Origin: Syntrophomonas zehnderi OL-4
Lineage (GTDB): Bacteria; Bacillota; Syntrophomonadia; Syntrophomonadales; Syntrophomonadaceae
Assembly (NCBI RefSeq): GCF_000983115.1
Contig: NZ_CGIH01000026.1
Span: forward strand, 112,564 to 176,563
Length of the DNA stretch: 64,000 nucleotides
Reading direction: 5' to 3'
The notes beneath the pieces were generated by a model. That model saw only the letters and a list, made by a program, of their open reading frames with translations. It had not been told where the DNA came from and did no database searches. Made by a program: the position numbers and the translations under genes. Positions within the stretch are counted from its first letter, which is position 1. Each line of letters starts with the position of its first letter. Of the stretch, positions 7,382 to 15,522 are shown piece by piece.

Positions 7382-9292
7382 ATGGTATCAATATCTTTAA
7401 AAGACGGAAGTAAGCGGGAGTTTCCAGAAGGCATAAGCCTGCTGGAAGTAGCCGAAAAAATCAGTCCCAAGCTGGCTAAAAATGCGGTAGCCGCTGTTTT
7501 TAACAATAAGGTATCTGATCTGACCGCTGCGTTAGTTGAAAGCGGTGATTTGGAATTTATTGATTTTGAGGATGAACGGGCGCGTGAGGTTTACCGCCAT
7601 TCTTCATCGCATGTTCTGGCTCAGGCCGTGAAACGTTTGTGGCCGGATACCAGCTTGGCAATTGGCCCGGCTATTGATAAAGGTTTTTACTATGATTTTG
7701 ATTCCACCCATACCTTTACCCCGGATGATTTCCAGGTTATTGAAAAGGAAATGGCAGCTATCATCAAGGCCAACTATCCTATCGTTAGAAAAGAAATGCC
7801 CCGCGATGAGGCCTTGGATTTTTTTGCTGAACGGGGAGAGAACTATAAGGTTGAACTAATCAGGGATTTGCCTGAAGATGCGGTTATAACTGTCTATGAG
7901 CAGGGGGAATTCATAGATCTCTGCGCGGGTCCGCATGTACCTTCCACGGGCAGATTAAAAGCTGTTAAAATAATGAGCCTGGCCGGAGCATATTGGCGCG
8001 GCAATGAAAAAAACAAAATGCTGCAGCGCATATACGCTACTTCTTTTCCCAAGCAGTCTCAAATGGATGATTACTTGACTAAACTGGAGGAAGCGAAAAG
8101 ACGGGATCACCGTAAATTAGGCAAAGAACTAGGGCTTTTTGTTTTGCTGGATGAAGGCCCTGGTTTTCCCTTCTTCCTGCCCAAAGGGATGATACTCAGA
8201 AATGAGCTGGAGAACTTCTGGCGGGAAGAGCATCAGAAAGCCGGCTACCAGGAAATAAAATCCCCCCTTATCCTTAACCGGGAATTGTGGGAACGCTCCG
8301 GGCACTGGGATCACTACAAGGATAACATGTATTTTACGCGAATAGATGAGCAGGATTTTGCCGTCAAACCCATGAACTGTCCCGGAGGCATTTTGGTCTA
8401 CAAGCAAAATCTTCATTCCTACCGGGATCTGCCGCTGCGCATAGGAGAAATGGGTCTGGTGCATCGCCACGAAATGTCGGGTGTTTTGCATGGGTTGATG
8501 CGGGTGCGGGCTTTTACTCAGGATGATGCCCACATTTTTATGCTGCCGGAGCAGATTATTGATGAAATAAAGGGTGTTATTGATCTGATTGATACCTTTT
8601 ACAGCCTTTTTGGCTTCAGCTACCATGTGGAACTATCCACCAAACCGGAAAAAGCCATGGGTTCCCAGGAAATTTGGGATATGGCTACTGATGCCCTGCA
8701 ACAGGCATTACAGGAAAAAAAGATGGAATATAAGATTAATGAGGGAGATGGGGCTTTTTACGGCCCTAAAATAGATTTTCACCTGCAGGACTCCCTGGAT
8801 CGTACCTGGCAATGCGGAACTATCCAGTTGGATTTTCAAATGCCGGAGAGATTTGATTTGACGTATATTGCTGAAGACGGCGAGAAACATCGGCCAGTTA
8901 TGATTCACCGGGTTATTTTCGGCAGTATTGAGCGGTTTATCGGTATCCTGACCGAACATTTTGCCGGTGCCTTCCCAGCCTGGCTGGCACCGGTACAGGT
9001 ACGGGTTCTGCCTATTACCGACCGTCAGCATGATTACGCTGCGCAGGTAGTCAGTGAGTTAAAAAAACAGGGGATCAGGGTAGAGATAGACACCCGCAGT
9101 GAAAAAATCGGCTATAAGATTCGAGAAGGTCAGCTGCAAAAAATTCCTTACCTGCTGGTAGTAGGCGATAAGGAAGTGGAGAGCGGAGCTGTAGCAGTTC
9201 GCCATCGCCAAAAAGGTGATCTGGGCACTCAACCGCTCGATGAATTTATCGGTCTAATCAGTACCGAAATAAGGCAGCGTTTGGTTAAATAG
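7382..9292 (+). CDS. thrS: threonyl-tRNA synthetase
   Basis: Charges tRNA-Thr with threonine. Domains in order are an N-terminal TGS domain (about 1-62), the editing/SAD domain with the HSSSHVLA motif (about 70-220), a class II core with RHEMSGVLHGLMRVRAFTQD and the zinc-binding CPGG and HR residues, and the C-terminal anticodon-binding domain (about 535-636). At 636 residues it has the normal bacterial length. The ATG at 7382 has GGGAGG 8 bases upstream; the upstream ATG at 7364 lacks a site. No T-box leader is seen before it, unlike many Firmicutes thrS genes; the gap to the DUF445 gene is only 24 bases. Confidence 0.97.
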   Translation: MVSISLKDGSKREFPEGISLLEVAEKISPKLAKNAVAAVFNNKVSDLTAALVESGDLEFIDFEDERAREVYRHSSSHVLAQAVKRLWPDTSLAIGPAIDKGFYYDFDSTHTFTPDDFQVIEKEMAAIIKANYPIVRKEMPRDEALDFFAERGENYKVELIRDLPEDAVITVYEQGEFIDLCAGPHVPSTGRLKAVKIMSLAGAYWRGNEKNKMLQRIYATSFPKQSQMDDYLTKLEEAKRRDHRKLGKELGLFVLLDEGPGFPFFLPKGMILRNELENFWREEHQKAGYQEIKSPLILNRELWERSGHWDHYKDNMYFTRIDEQDFAVKPMNCPGGILVYKQNLHSYRDLPLRIGEMGLVHRHEMSGVLHGLMRVRAFTQDDAHIFMLPEQIIDEIKGVIDLIDTFYSLFGFSYHVELSTKPEKAMGSQEIWDMATDALQQALQEKKMEYKINEGDGAFYGPKIDFHLQDSLDRTWQCGTIQLDFQMPERFDLTYIAEDGEKHRPVMIHRVIFGSIERFIGILTEHFAGAFPAWLAPVQVRVLPITDRQHDYAAQVVSELKKQGIRVEIDTRSEKIGYKIREGQLQKIPYLLVVGDKEVESGAVAVRHRQKGDLGTQPLDEFIGLISTEIRQRLVK

Positions 9293-9462
9293 ATGCGCGA
9301 GGATGCTGATTAACAATGAGGAGCTGCGTAAATCATAAATAATTAGCGTTTAGCTGGTAGCCGGTATTCATGATATTGTATGGGCTTAGAAACCGGATGA
9401 CTGCATGCCGACCAGGGAACTTAACAAAAAAACCTATATTTTTTTGCCGGGTGATGATTTGC

Positions 9463-9492
9463 TTGCGCAGGGCCGGACGATTGTGGTATACT
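9463..9492 (+). promoter_or_regulatory. promoter of the infC leader
   Basis: TTGCGC at 9463-9468, an 18-base spacer, and TATACT at 9487-9492. Transcription would begin near 9499, directly at the start of the structured leader. Nothing else is visible in 9293-9462. Confidence 0.6.
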
Positions 9493-9498
9493 CAAAAA

Positions 9499-9656
9499 GA
9501 TGTTTTAAGCAGGAGCCGTGCTTCTCACCTTACAACGACTGTTCGTAAGGTTACCAGAATCAAGTAAGACGATTTTTATCTGTAATTTTTCATGGCAGAT
9601 GGAATACGACTTGTGTATGGCATTTTAGAAGCGGGTTTTTGCAACCCGCTTTTTTA
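9499..9656 (+). promoter_or_regulatory. L20-type autoregulatory leader (infC-rpmI-rplT)
   Basis: The stretch from 9499 to the infC start is non-coding and structured. It contains a CAGGAG...TGCTTCTCACCTTAC segment and an AAGGTTA pairing partner. It ends in an intrinsic terminator in which AAGCGGGTT (9629-9637) pairs with AACCCGCTT (9643-9651), followed by T residues. This is the arrangement of the Firmicutes L20 leader, in which excess ribosomal protein L20 binds and favours termination. The class is assigned from position, the internal motifs and the terminator; no covariance search was run. Confidence 0.75.
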
Positions 9657-9680
9657 TTTAATTATGGAGGTGAATTCCTT

Positions 9681-10205
9681 ATCAGCAAGGATTGGAGAGT
9701 TAACGAGGAGATTCGGGTTAAAGAGGTTAGGCTGGTCAGTGAAGATGGTGAACAATTAGGTATTGTCCCGATCCGCGAAGCCCTGCAGATAGCCCAGGAA
9801 AAAGGTGTGGATCTGGTGGAAGTTGCTCCGTCAGCCAAACCGCCGGTATGTCGCTTGATGGATTATGGGAAATTTAAGTTTGAACAAGGCAAAAGGGACA
9901 AAGAGGCGCGGAAGAAACAAAAGGTTATTTCTATTAAAGAAGTGAAAATGCGTCCTAACATCGAAGAACATGATTTCGATGTTAAAACGAAAAATGCCCG
10001 TAAGTTTTTGACTGCCGGTGATAAAGTCAAGTTTACCATTATGTTCAGAGGCCGGGAGATAACCCACCCGGAATTGGGGCAAAAACTGTGCCAAAAATTC
10101 GCTGCTGAGCTCGCAGATATCTCTGCGGTTGAGAAGATCCCTAAAGTGGAAGGTAAAAACATGGTAATGATCCTGGTACCCAAAATAGAAAACAATAATG
10201 ATTAG
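9681..10205 (+). CDS. infC: translation initiation factor IF-3
   Basis: IF-3 binds the 30S subunit, prevents early joining of 50S, and checks start codons. The reading begins [18 protein letters not shown] and continues through the conserved [24 protein letters not shown] segment and the C-terminal domain with [19 protein letters not shown]. The likely start is an ATC codon at 9681, 10 bases after GGAGG (9667-9671). The frame upstream runs through the leader terminator hairpin, so it cannot be coding. Rare AUH start codons are the classical infC autoregulation device. With this start the protein is 174 residues, the usual length. Confidence 0.95.
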   Translation: MSKDWRVNEEIRVKEVRLVSEDGEQLGIVPIREALQIAQEKGVDLVEVAPSAKPPVCRLMDYGKFKFEQGKRDKEARKKQKVISIKEVKMRPNIEEHDFDVKTKNARKFLTAGDKVKFTIMFRGREITHPELGQKLCQKFAAELADISAVEKIPKVEGKNMVMILVPKIENNND

Positions 10206-10221
10206 TAAGGAGGAAACCCCT

Positions 10222-10419
10222 ATGCCTAAAATGAAGACTCATAGAGCTGCCGCTAAGAGATTTAAAAAGACCGGCAGTGGAAAAATAAAAAGATCCAAGG
10301 CTTATGCCAATCATATGTTCAGTTCCAAAACGCCGAAAAGAAAGAGGAATCTACGCAAGCCTGGATTGGTAAGTGATGTGGAACAAAAGAGAATCGCTAA
10401 ACTGATTCCTTATAAATAG
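10222..10419 (+). CDS. rpmI: 50S ribosomal protein L35
   Basis: A 65-residue, very basic protein starting [20 protein letters not shown], the L35 signature, and ending [16 protein letters not shown] at 10205-10211 is well placed for the ATG at 10222. It is the second gene of infC-rpmI-rplT, and presumably falls under L20 control through the leader. Confidence 0.97.
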   Translation: MPKMKTHRAAAKRFKKTGSGKIKRSKAYANHMFSSKTPKRKRNLRKPGLVSDVEQKRIAKLIPYK

Positions 10420-10438
10420 ATAAAGGAGGAGCTTAGTC

Positions 10439-10789
10439 ATGCCAAGAGTAAAACGTGGGGTTACTTCTCACAGAAAACATAAAAAAGTCTTAAAATTAGC
10501 CAAAGGTTACCGGGGGAGCAAATCCAAGCTCTACCGGGTAGCCAACCAGCAGGTTATGAAGTCCGGCAATTATGCCTATGCCCATAGAAAACTCAAAAAA
10601 AGAGAGTTTCGCCAATTGTGGATTGCCCGCATCAATGCCGCCGCCCGTGATAATGGCACCACCTACAGCCGGATGGTGCATGGCTTAAAAGTAGCCGGGG
10701 TCGATATAAATCGCAAGGTTCTGGCTGACTTAGCCATCTCCGATCCCCAAGGCTTTTCGGAACTGGCTGAACTGTCCAAGAAAGCTTAA
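10439..10789 (+). CDS. rplT: 50S ribosomal protein L20
   Basis: A 116-residue, basic L20 with the typical [26 protein letters not shown] start and the C-terminal globular part that contacts 23S rRNA. It is both a ribosome component and the expected repressor of this operon, acting on the leader at 9499-9656. AAAGGAGG precedes the ATG. A strong terminator follows (10805-10837). Confidence 0.97.
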   Translation: MPRVKRGVTSHRKHKKVLKLAKGYRGSKSKLYRVANQQVMKSGNYAYAHRKLKKREFRQLWIARINAAARDNGTTYSRMVHGLKVAGVDINRKVLADLAISDPQGFSELAELSKKA

Positions 10790-10804
10790 GTTTACGATAT
10801 CAGC

Positions 10805-10837
10805 AAAAAGTATGGCCCTTAAAGCCATACTTTTTTT
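10805..10837 (+). terminator. terminator of infC-rpmI-rplT
   Basis: AAAAAGTATGGC (10805-10816) pairs with GCCATACTTTTT (10824-10835) around a 7-base loop, and a T run follows. Confidence 0.88.
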
Positions 10838-10976
10838 ATAAACAGACCCAGATAACACAGATTTATTATGTGATTTTGCAGGGGCAGATAAATGCGCCCT
10901 TTGAAACTTTCTAACCTTGATCTGAAGTGTTGTCCTTTTTATTAATTTTTACCAATCTTGCCAATAACTTAAAAGG

Positions 10977-11022
10977 ATAATCTGTGTAAATCTAAACAAT
11001 CTGGGTTATCAGTGTCTATTAA
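10977..11022 (+). repeat. dispersed intergenic element, copy A
   Basis: Shares the frame TGTGTAAA, about 20 variable bases, then GGTTATCAGTGTCTAT with copies near 33551 and 45470. A reverse-oriented partial relative lies at 10846-10866, so the two could form an imperfect stem in this 200-base gap between rplT and the methyltransferase gene. Confidence 0.5.
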
Positions 11023-11046
11023 ACACTTAAGTATAGCAGGTGAAGT

Positions 11047-11814
11047 ATGAAGATTATTAAATCTTTGGATAATCAAACGGTTAGGCAGGCGCGAAAACTG
11101 CATCAAAAAAAGTATCGTGACCAAGCAGGTCTGTTTTTAATGGAGGGGAGAAGATCGGTCCAGGAGGCCTTGGCACGGCCGGAACTGCTGCGGGCTATCT
11201 TTATAGAAGAAAGTCTAGCGGCAGACTTCTCTGATTTAGACGGGTTGGATAGTTATATAGTGGACAACAAGCTGTTAAAACATATCTGTACAACGGAAAA
11301 CCCACAAGGAATCGCTGCTATCGTAAAAAAACCGGAGTGGTCACTGGAGGATTTTTTATCTGAAGACGCTTTAATCGTTTTACTGGATCAAATTGCTGAC
11401 CCCGGCAATATGGGCAGTATTATCAGAACCTGCTGGGGTCTGGAATCAGCCGGGATTATATTGACACCAGGCTGTGTGGATCCATTTAGTCCCAAGGTGG
11501 TCAGATCCAGTATGGGAGGTGTTCTCAACCTCCCTCTTCTGGAAATAAAATCCGCGGCGGAGCTAAGTATCTTTTCTGAGCGCGGGTATGAACTTATTGG
11601 GACGGCCTTGGAAAATGCCTGCAATTATTATGATACTGATCTGAGTAAGGCCAAAATTCTGGTATTTGGAAGTGAAGCTACAGGAATAAGTCCAAATTTG
11701 AAAAAAAGATGCAGCCGACTCATAAAAATACCAACGAATCCCAAGATTGATTCTTTGAATGTAGCTGCTGCCTGTGCTATAATAGTCGCAGAAGCATGGA
11801 GACAGCGACGGTAG
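11047..11814 (+). CDS. TrmH/SpoU family rRNA 2'-O-methyltransferase
   Basis: SPOUT-class methyltransferase. The N-terminal substrate-binding domain (FLMEGRRSVQEAL, about residues 30-43) is followed by the three SpoU motifs: motif 1 DQIADPGNMGSIIRT, motif 2 ILVFGSEATGIS, and motif 3 IKIPTNPKIDSLNVAAACAIIVAEA, which build the AdoMet-binding knot. The best functional guess is a 23S rRNA ribose methyltransferase (YsgA/RlmB-like); the target nucleotide cannot be inferred. It lies just upstream of the YqzL-like gene and pheST. AGGTGAAGT lies directly before the ATG. Confidence 0.88.
   Translation: MKIIKSLDNQTVRQARKLHQKKYRDQAGLFLMEGRRSVQEALARPELLRAIFIEESLAADFSDLDGLDSYIVDNKLLKHICTTENPQGIAAIVKKPEWSLEDFLSEDALIVLLDQIADPGNMGSIIRTCWGLESAGIILTPGCVDPFSPKVVRSSMGGVLNLPLLEIKSAAELSIFSERGYELIGTALENACNYYDTDLSKAKILVFGSEATGISPNLKKRCSRLIKIPTNPKIDSLNVAAACAIIVAEAWRQRR
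11755..11783 (+). promoter_or_regulatory. possible promoter inside the methyltransferase 3' end
   Basis: TTGAAT at 11755-11760, a 17-base spacer, and TATAAT at 11778-11783. It falls in codons for the conserved SpoU motif 3, so the match may be partly forced by protein sequence. If real it would serve the YqzL-like gene at 11894. Confidence 0.35.
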
Positions 11815-11893
11815 ATCATGGAGGATATTATACTCTGAGCATGATGGTGTGAATTTTAATTCTACCTTGGAAGAATCGGAGGATGGATCATTT

Positions 11894-11986
11894 ATGTACG
11901 ATCAGACCGACAGCTTATGGAATCTTTTTGAAACTTCAGGTTGCATCATATACTACCTTTTGTATAAAATGTTTATTACCCAATAG
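11894..11986 (+). CDS. YqzL-like micro-protein, 30 aa
   Basis: A short frame with GGAGG at 11878-11882 and ATG at 11894. The product MYDQTDSLWNLFETSGCIIY continues with YLLYKMFITQ. The pattern W-x-x-F-E-x-(S/T)-G-x-I-x-x-Y-L-L-Y-K is what I recall for the YqzL family of very short Firmicutes proteins of unknown function. The stop at 11984-11986 is only a few bases before the T-box structure. A -35/-10 pair for the T-box (TTGCAT 11941-11946, TATAAA 11963-11968) may lie inside this gene. The family match is from memory of the motif and is moderate. Confidence 0.6.
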   Translation: MYDQTDSLWNLFETSGCIIYYLLYKMFITQ

Positions 11987-11989
11987 TTA

Positions 11990-12252
11990 AAATGTGATGA
12001 ACAGGACAAGTAACCTGCCGGTAACCTTGCAGGGAGGCCGTATCATGGACTGAAAGTATGGCCAGGGGAAAGCAGTTGAATTCACCTGGGAACAGTAAAC
12101 TGAAACATAGATATCTTTTTACCGTCTATTCAGTAGGTTTAACCGCAGGTCGGCGTTAAAGACATCAAGTGAACCGGTTGCGTTTGACATCGGTTAATCG
12201 GGGTGGTACCGCGGAAGCAAGCTTTCGTCCCTTGGGGATGAAAGCTATTTTT
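11990..12252 (+). promoter_or_regulatory. T-box riboswitch, tRNA-Phe specific, before pheS
   Basis: Transcriptional T-box leader sensing uncharged tRNA-Phe. Stem I begins near 11993. The specifier bulge reads GAA-TTC-ACC with TTC (Phe) at 12081-12083. The T-box core GGGTGGTACCGCGG is at 12201-12214; its TGGT pairs with the NCCA end of tRNA-Phe (discriminator A). The competing terminator is AGCTTTC...GAAAGCT (12220-12246) with T residues after it. Uncharged tRNA should stabilise the antiterminator and allow pheST expression. Confidence 0.92.
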
Positions 12253-12318
12253 ATGGGAAAAAATATTATGACATATAAGGGTTGTCCAGGTAAAAATATG
12301 CATAAAGGAGGGCTAATT

Positions 12319-13341
12319 ATGATTGAGCGGCTGTTAAAACTCAAACAGATGACGGAAGAAACTATTCAAGGTATTAATGATATGCAAACTTTAAACGAAG
12401 TCAAGGTCAAAACCTTAGGAAGAAAAGGCGAAATAACCATGCTCCTGCGGGGGCTTAAAGATCTGGGAGGGGACGAGAAGATCGAGGCCGGCAGGACGGC
12501 TAATGAAGTAAAAAACAGCCTGGAAAAATTGATTGAGGAAAAAACAGAACAGATTAAGAAAAAGGAATTGGAACAGCGGCTTAAAAGCGAGAAAATCGAC
12601 GTCACTCTGCCGGGGCTGCCCCTGGAAAGCGGTGGATTGCACCCCATTACTCAGGTTACCCGGGAGATAAAGGAGATTTTCATGGGGATGGGTTTTACTG
12701 TTGCCGAAGGGCCGCAGGTTGAGACCGACTATTATAATTTTGAAGCCTTGAATGTGCCTAAAGATCATCCTGCCCGAGATATGCAGGATACCTTCTACAT
12801 AGATGAGGAAATCCTTTTAAGAACCCATACCTCACCGGTACAGGTACGAACCATGGAGAAAATGGCCCCGCAGATTCCGGTCAAAATCATAGTGCCGGGC
12901 AAAGTATATCGCAAAGATGATGATGCCACTCATTCACCTATGTTTCATCAGATAGAAGGGCTGGTCATTGACGAGAGGATTACCTTTGGCGACCTTAAAG
13001 GCACCCTGATGCAGTTTGCGCAGAAGATTTTCCATGCGGATGTGCGGGTGCGCTATCGCCCCAGTTTTTTCCCATTTACCGAACCGAGTGCGGAAATGGA
13101 TATTTCCTGTGTGAATTGTCAGGGTGAAGGCTGCAGGGTTTGCTCCCATACGGGATGGCTGGAGATACTCGGAGCAGGAATGGTCAATCCCCGGGTATTG
13201 CAGTACGGCGGCTATGATCCGGAAAAGGTAACCGGCTTTGCCTTCGGTATGGGTATTGAAAGAATTGCCATGCTAAAATACGGGATTAATGATTTACGTC
13301 TTTTCTTCGATAATGACAAGCGGTTTCTTACCCAATTTTAA
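12319..13341 (+). CDS. pheS: phenylalanyl-tRNA synthetase alpha subunit
   Basis: Catalytic subunit of the alpha2-beta2 enzyme. An N-terminal coiled coil (about 1-90, rich in Lys/Glu) binds tRNA. The class II core carries motif 2 around [14 protein letters not shown] and motif 3 [18 protein letters not shown]. At 340 residues it has the standard length. AGGAGGG precedes the ATG at 12319. The frame is open into the T-box leader upstream, but that part is non-coding. It is controlled by the Phe T-box and followed 14 bases later by pheT. Confidence 0.97.
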   Translation: MIERLLKLKQMTEETIQGINDMQTLNEVKVKTLGRKGEITMLLRGLKDLGGDEKIEAGRTANEVKNSLEKLIEEKTEQIKKKELEQRLKSEKIDVTLPGLPLESGGLHPITQVTREIKEIFMGMGFTVAEGPQVETDYYNFEALNVPKDHPARDMQDTFYIDEEILLRTHTSPVQVRTMEKMAPQIPVKIIVPGKVYRKDDDATHSPMFHQIEGLVIDERITFGDLKGTLMQFAQKIFHADVRVRYRPSFFPFTEPSAEMDISCVNCQGEGCRVCSHTGWLEILGAGMVNPRVLQYGGYDPEKVTGFAFGMGIERIAMLKYGINDLRLFFDNDKRFLTQF

Positions 13342-13355
13342 GGAGGTAATAATTC

Positions 13356-15407
13356 ATGGCTGTTTCAATAAATTGGATGAAAGACTACGTTGATTTTGCC
13401 TTAGATCCCCACGAATTAGCCCATGAGCTAACGATGGCTGGAATAGCCATTGAAGGGGTGGATGAAAAAGACGGTGATTATTTACTGGAATTGGATCTTA
13501 CCCCTAACCGGGGTGACTGTTTGGGAATGATAAATTTGGCCAGGGAAATAGCAGCCCTAAATGACAGTCAGATAAAGATCCCGGAGCATAACCCACAAGA
13601 AAACGGGGAGAGCATCCACAATTATATCAAGGTGGAAATAGCGGATGCAGATTTATGCCCGCGCTATACCGCCCGGCTGATAAAGAATGTTAAAATCATG
13701 CCCTCACCGGAATGGATGCAAATAAGATTAATAAACAGCGGGATACGTCCCATCAACAATATCGTGGACATTACTAATTACGTTATGCTGGAGAGCAATC
13801 AACCCCTGCATGCATTTGACTATGATCTGTTCAGCCCGGCTAAAAAGATTTTAATAAGAAGGGCCGGGCCGGATGAAACGATTGTTACCCTGGACGATGT
13901 GGAGCGTAAATTGGATGAGGAAATGCTCTTGATTACTGACAATGACCGGCCGGTTGCCTTAGCCGGTATTATGGGAGGCCAGAATACCGAAATAAATGAG
14001 AATACCGTCAATGTCTTGTTGGAATCAGCTTGCTTTAAGCGCACCGGTATCAGAAAAACTTCCCGCAAGCTGGCCTTAAGGAGCGATTCTTCCGTGCGCT
14101 TTGAAAAAGGAACGGATATTAACGGGGTTATCTACGCAGTTAACCGGGCCGCCTACTTAATGCAGGAATTAGGCGCAGGTGAAGTAGTAGCCGGTATTTG
14201 CGACCAGTACCCGGAACCTCAAATACCACGCCAGATTGTGTTAAGGCCGCAACGGGTCAACTATCTATTAGGTACCGACATCAGTGTCCCAGAAGTTAAA
14301 GGTTATATTGAAAAACTGGCTTTTAAAATTAGCGAGGAAGGACAGGATTTACTCGTTTATATTCCAACATATCGCCCGGATATTGAAATGGAAGCCGATC
14401 TGATTGAAGAGGTAGCCAGACTTTACGGCTACGATAAAATCAAGGCTACGCTGCCGAGGGGCAACACCACCCAAGGTGGGCTAACCACCTATCAGAAGTT
14501 CAGGGATTATTTGGAGGATCTGCTGGCCCGCACCTTTAATGAGGTAATTAATTATAGCTTTATAAATCCCCGTTATTTTGATATGCTCCTGCTGCCGGAT
14601 GACAGTAAGTTGCGGGAATTTATTGAGATTGCCAACCCTTTGTCCGAAGAACAAAGCGTAATGCGTACCATACTTCTGCCCGGAATGTTGGAGACGGTCA
14701 GTCGCAACCTGGCTAGAAAGAATGAAAACCTGGCGTTTTTTGAGATGGGCTCGGTTTTTTATCCTCATGGCGGCCAACCCCAGGAAGTACTGAAAGTATC
14801 AGCAGTCGTAGCCGGCAAATCCAAGCTTAACTGGCAGAAAAACAATGTAGTTATGGATTTTTTCTATTTGAAAGGGATTTTGGAGAATATCCTTTTACAA
14901 TTAGGGATAGAAAACCTGAGTTTTGAGGAAGGTGTCAATCCATCCTATCATCCCGGTCGTACCGCGATCGTTAAAAGTCAGGGTATAGAACTGGGGATAA
15001 TAGGGGAAATACATCCGCTGGTAAGACAGAACTTTGACATAAAACCACGCGCCTGCGCAATGGAACTGGATGTTAATACACTTTATGAACTATCCAGCCA
15101 CCGGGTTATGTTGGATAGTATTGCTCGCTATCCAGCGGTTGAACGCGACTTGGCTATTCTGATTAAAAATGATGTTCCGGCCGCAGCGGTTCTTAAGATC
15201 TTAAGGGATTGCGGCAGCGAATTGCTGCAAAACATCGTAATTTTTGATATATATGAGGGTGATCAGGTGGCTGATGGGTTTAAGAGTATGGCCTTTAGGA
15301 TGACTTTCCAATCTAAAGAGCGCACCTTGACCGAAACTGAAGTGAACACCATCACCGAACAAATGCTGGTCAAACTGCAAAACCAACTACAGGCCAGTCT
15401 GCGCTGA
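13356..15407 (+). CDS. pheT: phenylalanyl-tRNA synthetase beta subunit lacking the N-terminal tRNA-binding domain
   Basis: Clear PheT by its B1 start (SINWMKDYVDF), the LTPNRGDCLG segment, the B3/B4 editing domain (GIRPINNIVDITNYV, LHAFD), B5 (PTYRPDIEMEADLIEEVARLYGY), the catalytic-like domain and the C-terminal anticodon-binding fold (RYPAVERDLA). It is 683 residues long against about 790-800 usually. The missing part is precise: after MAGIAIEGVDE near residue 37 the sequence goes straight to GDYLLELDLTPNR, so the EMAP/OB-fold tRNA-binding domain (about 110 residues) is absent. The frame is intact. AAGGAGG precedes the ATG. It is co-transcribed with pheS under the T-box. Confidence 0.95.
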   Translation: MAVSINWMKDYVDFALDPHELAHELTMAGIAIEGVDEKDGDYLLELDLTPNRGDCLGMINLAREIAALNDSQIKIPEHNPQENGESIHNYIKVEIADADLCPRYTARLIKNVKIMPSPEWMQIRLINSGIRPINNIVDITNYVMLESNQPLHAFDYDLFSPAKKILIRRAGPDETIVTLDDVERKLDEEMLLITDNDRPVALAGIMGGQNTEINENTVNVLLESACFKRTGIRKTSRKLALRSDSSVRFEKGTDINGVIYAVNRAAYLMQELGAGEVVAGICDQYPEPQIPRQIVLRPQRVNYLLGTDISVPEVKGYIEKLAFKISEEGQDLLVYIPTYRPDIEMEADLIEEVARLYGYDKIKATLPRGNTTQGGLTTYQKFRDYLEDLLARTFNEVINYSFINPRYFDMLLLPDDSKLREFIEIANPLSEEQSVMRTILLPGMLETVSRNLARKNENLAFFEMGSVFYPHGGQPQEVLKVSAVVAGKSKLNWQKNNVVMDFFYLKGILENILLQLGIENLSFEEGVNPSYHPGRTAIVKSQGIELGIIGEIHPLVRQNFDIKPRACAMELDVNTLYELSSHRVMLDSIARYPAVERDLAILIKNDVPAAAVLKILRDCGSELLQNIVIFDIYEGDQVADGFKSMAFRMTFQSKERTLTETEVNTITEQMLVKLQNQLQASLR

Positions 15408-15522
15408 TTTAGTTGTGGCGAAAAACCTTAATAGGCGGCTGCCCGGGGAGGTGTGCCTCGTAATCATGTCCCCCATTTTGCTTATATAGTATATAATAGC
15501 GATATGGGGAGGAGGCATTTTA

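Noticed and set aside
9370-9567. 65-codon frame between thrS and infC
   Set aside because: It runs over the infC promoter and into the L20-type leader and has no ribosome-binding site.
12169-12318. N-terminal extension of pheS from an upstream ATG
   Set aside because: The extension covers the T-box core and terminator, and the strong ribosome-binding site belongs to ATG 12319.
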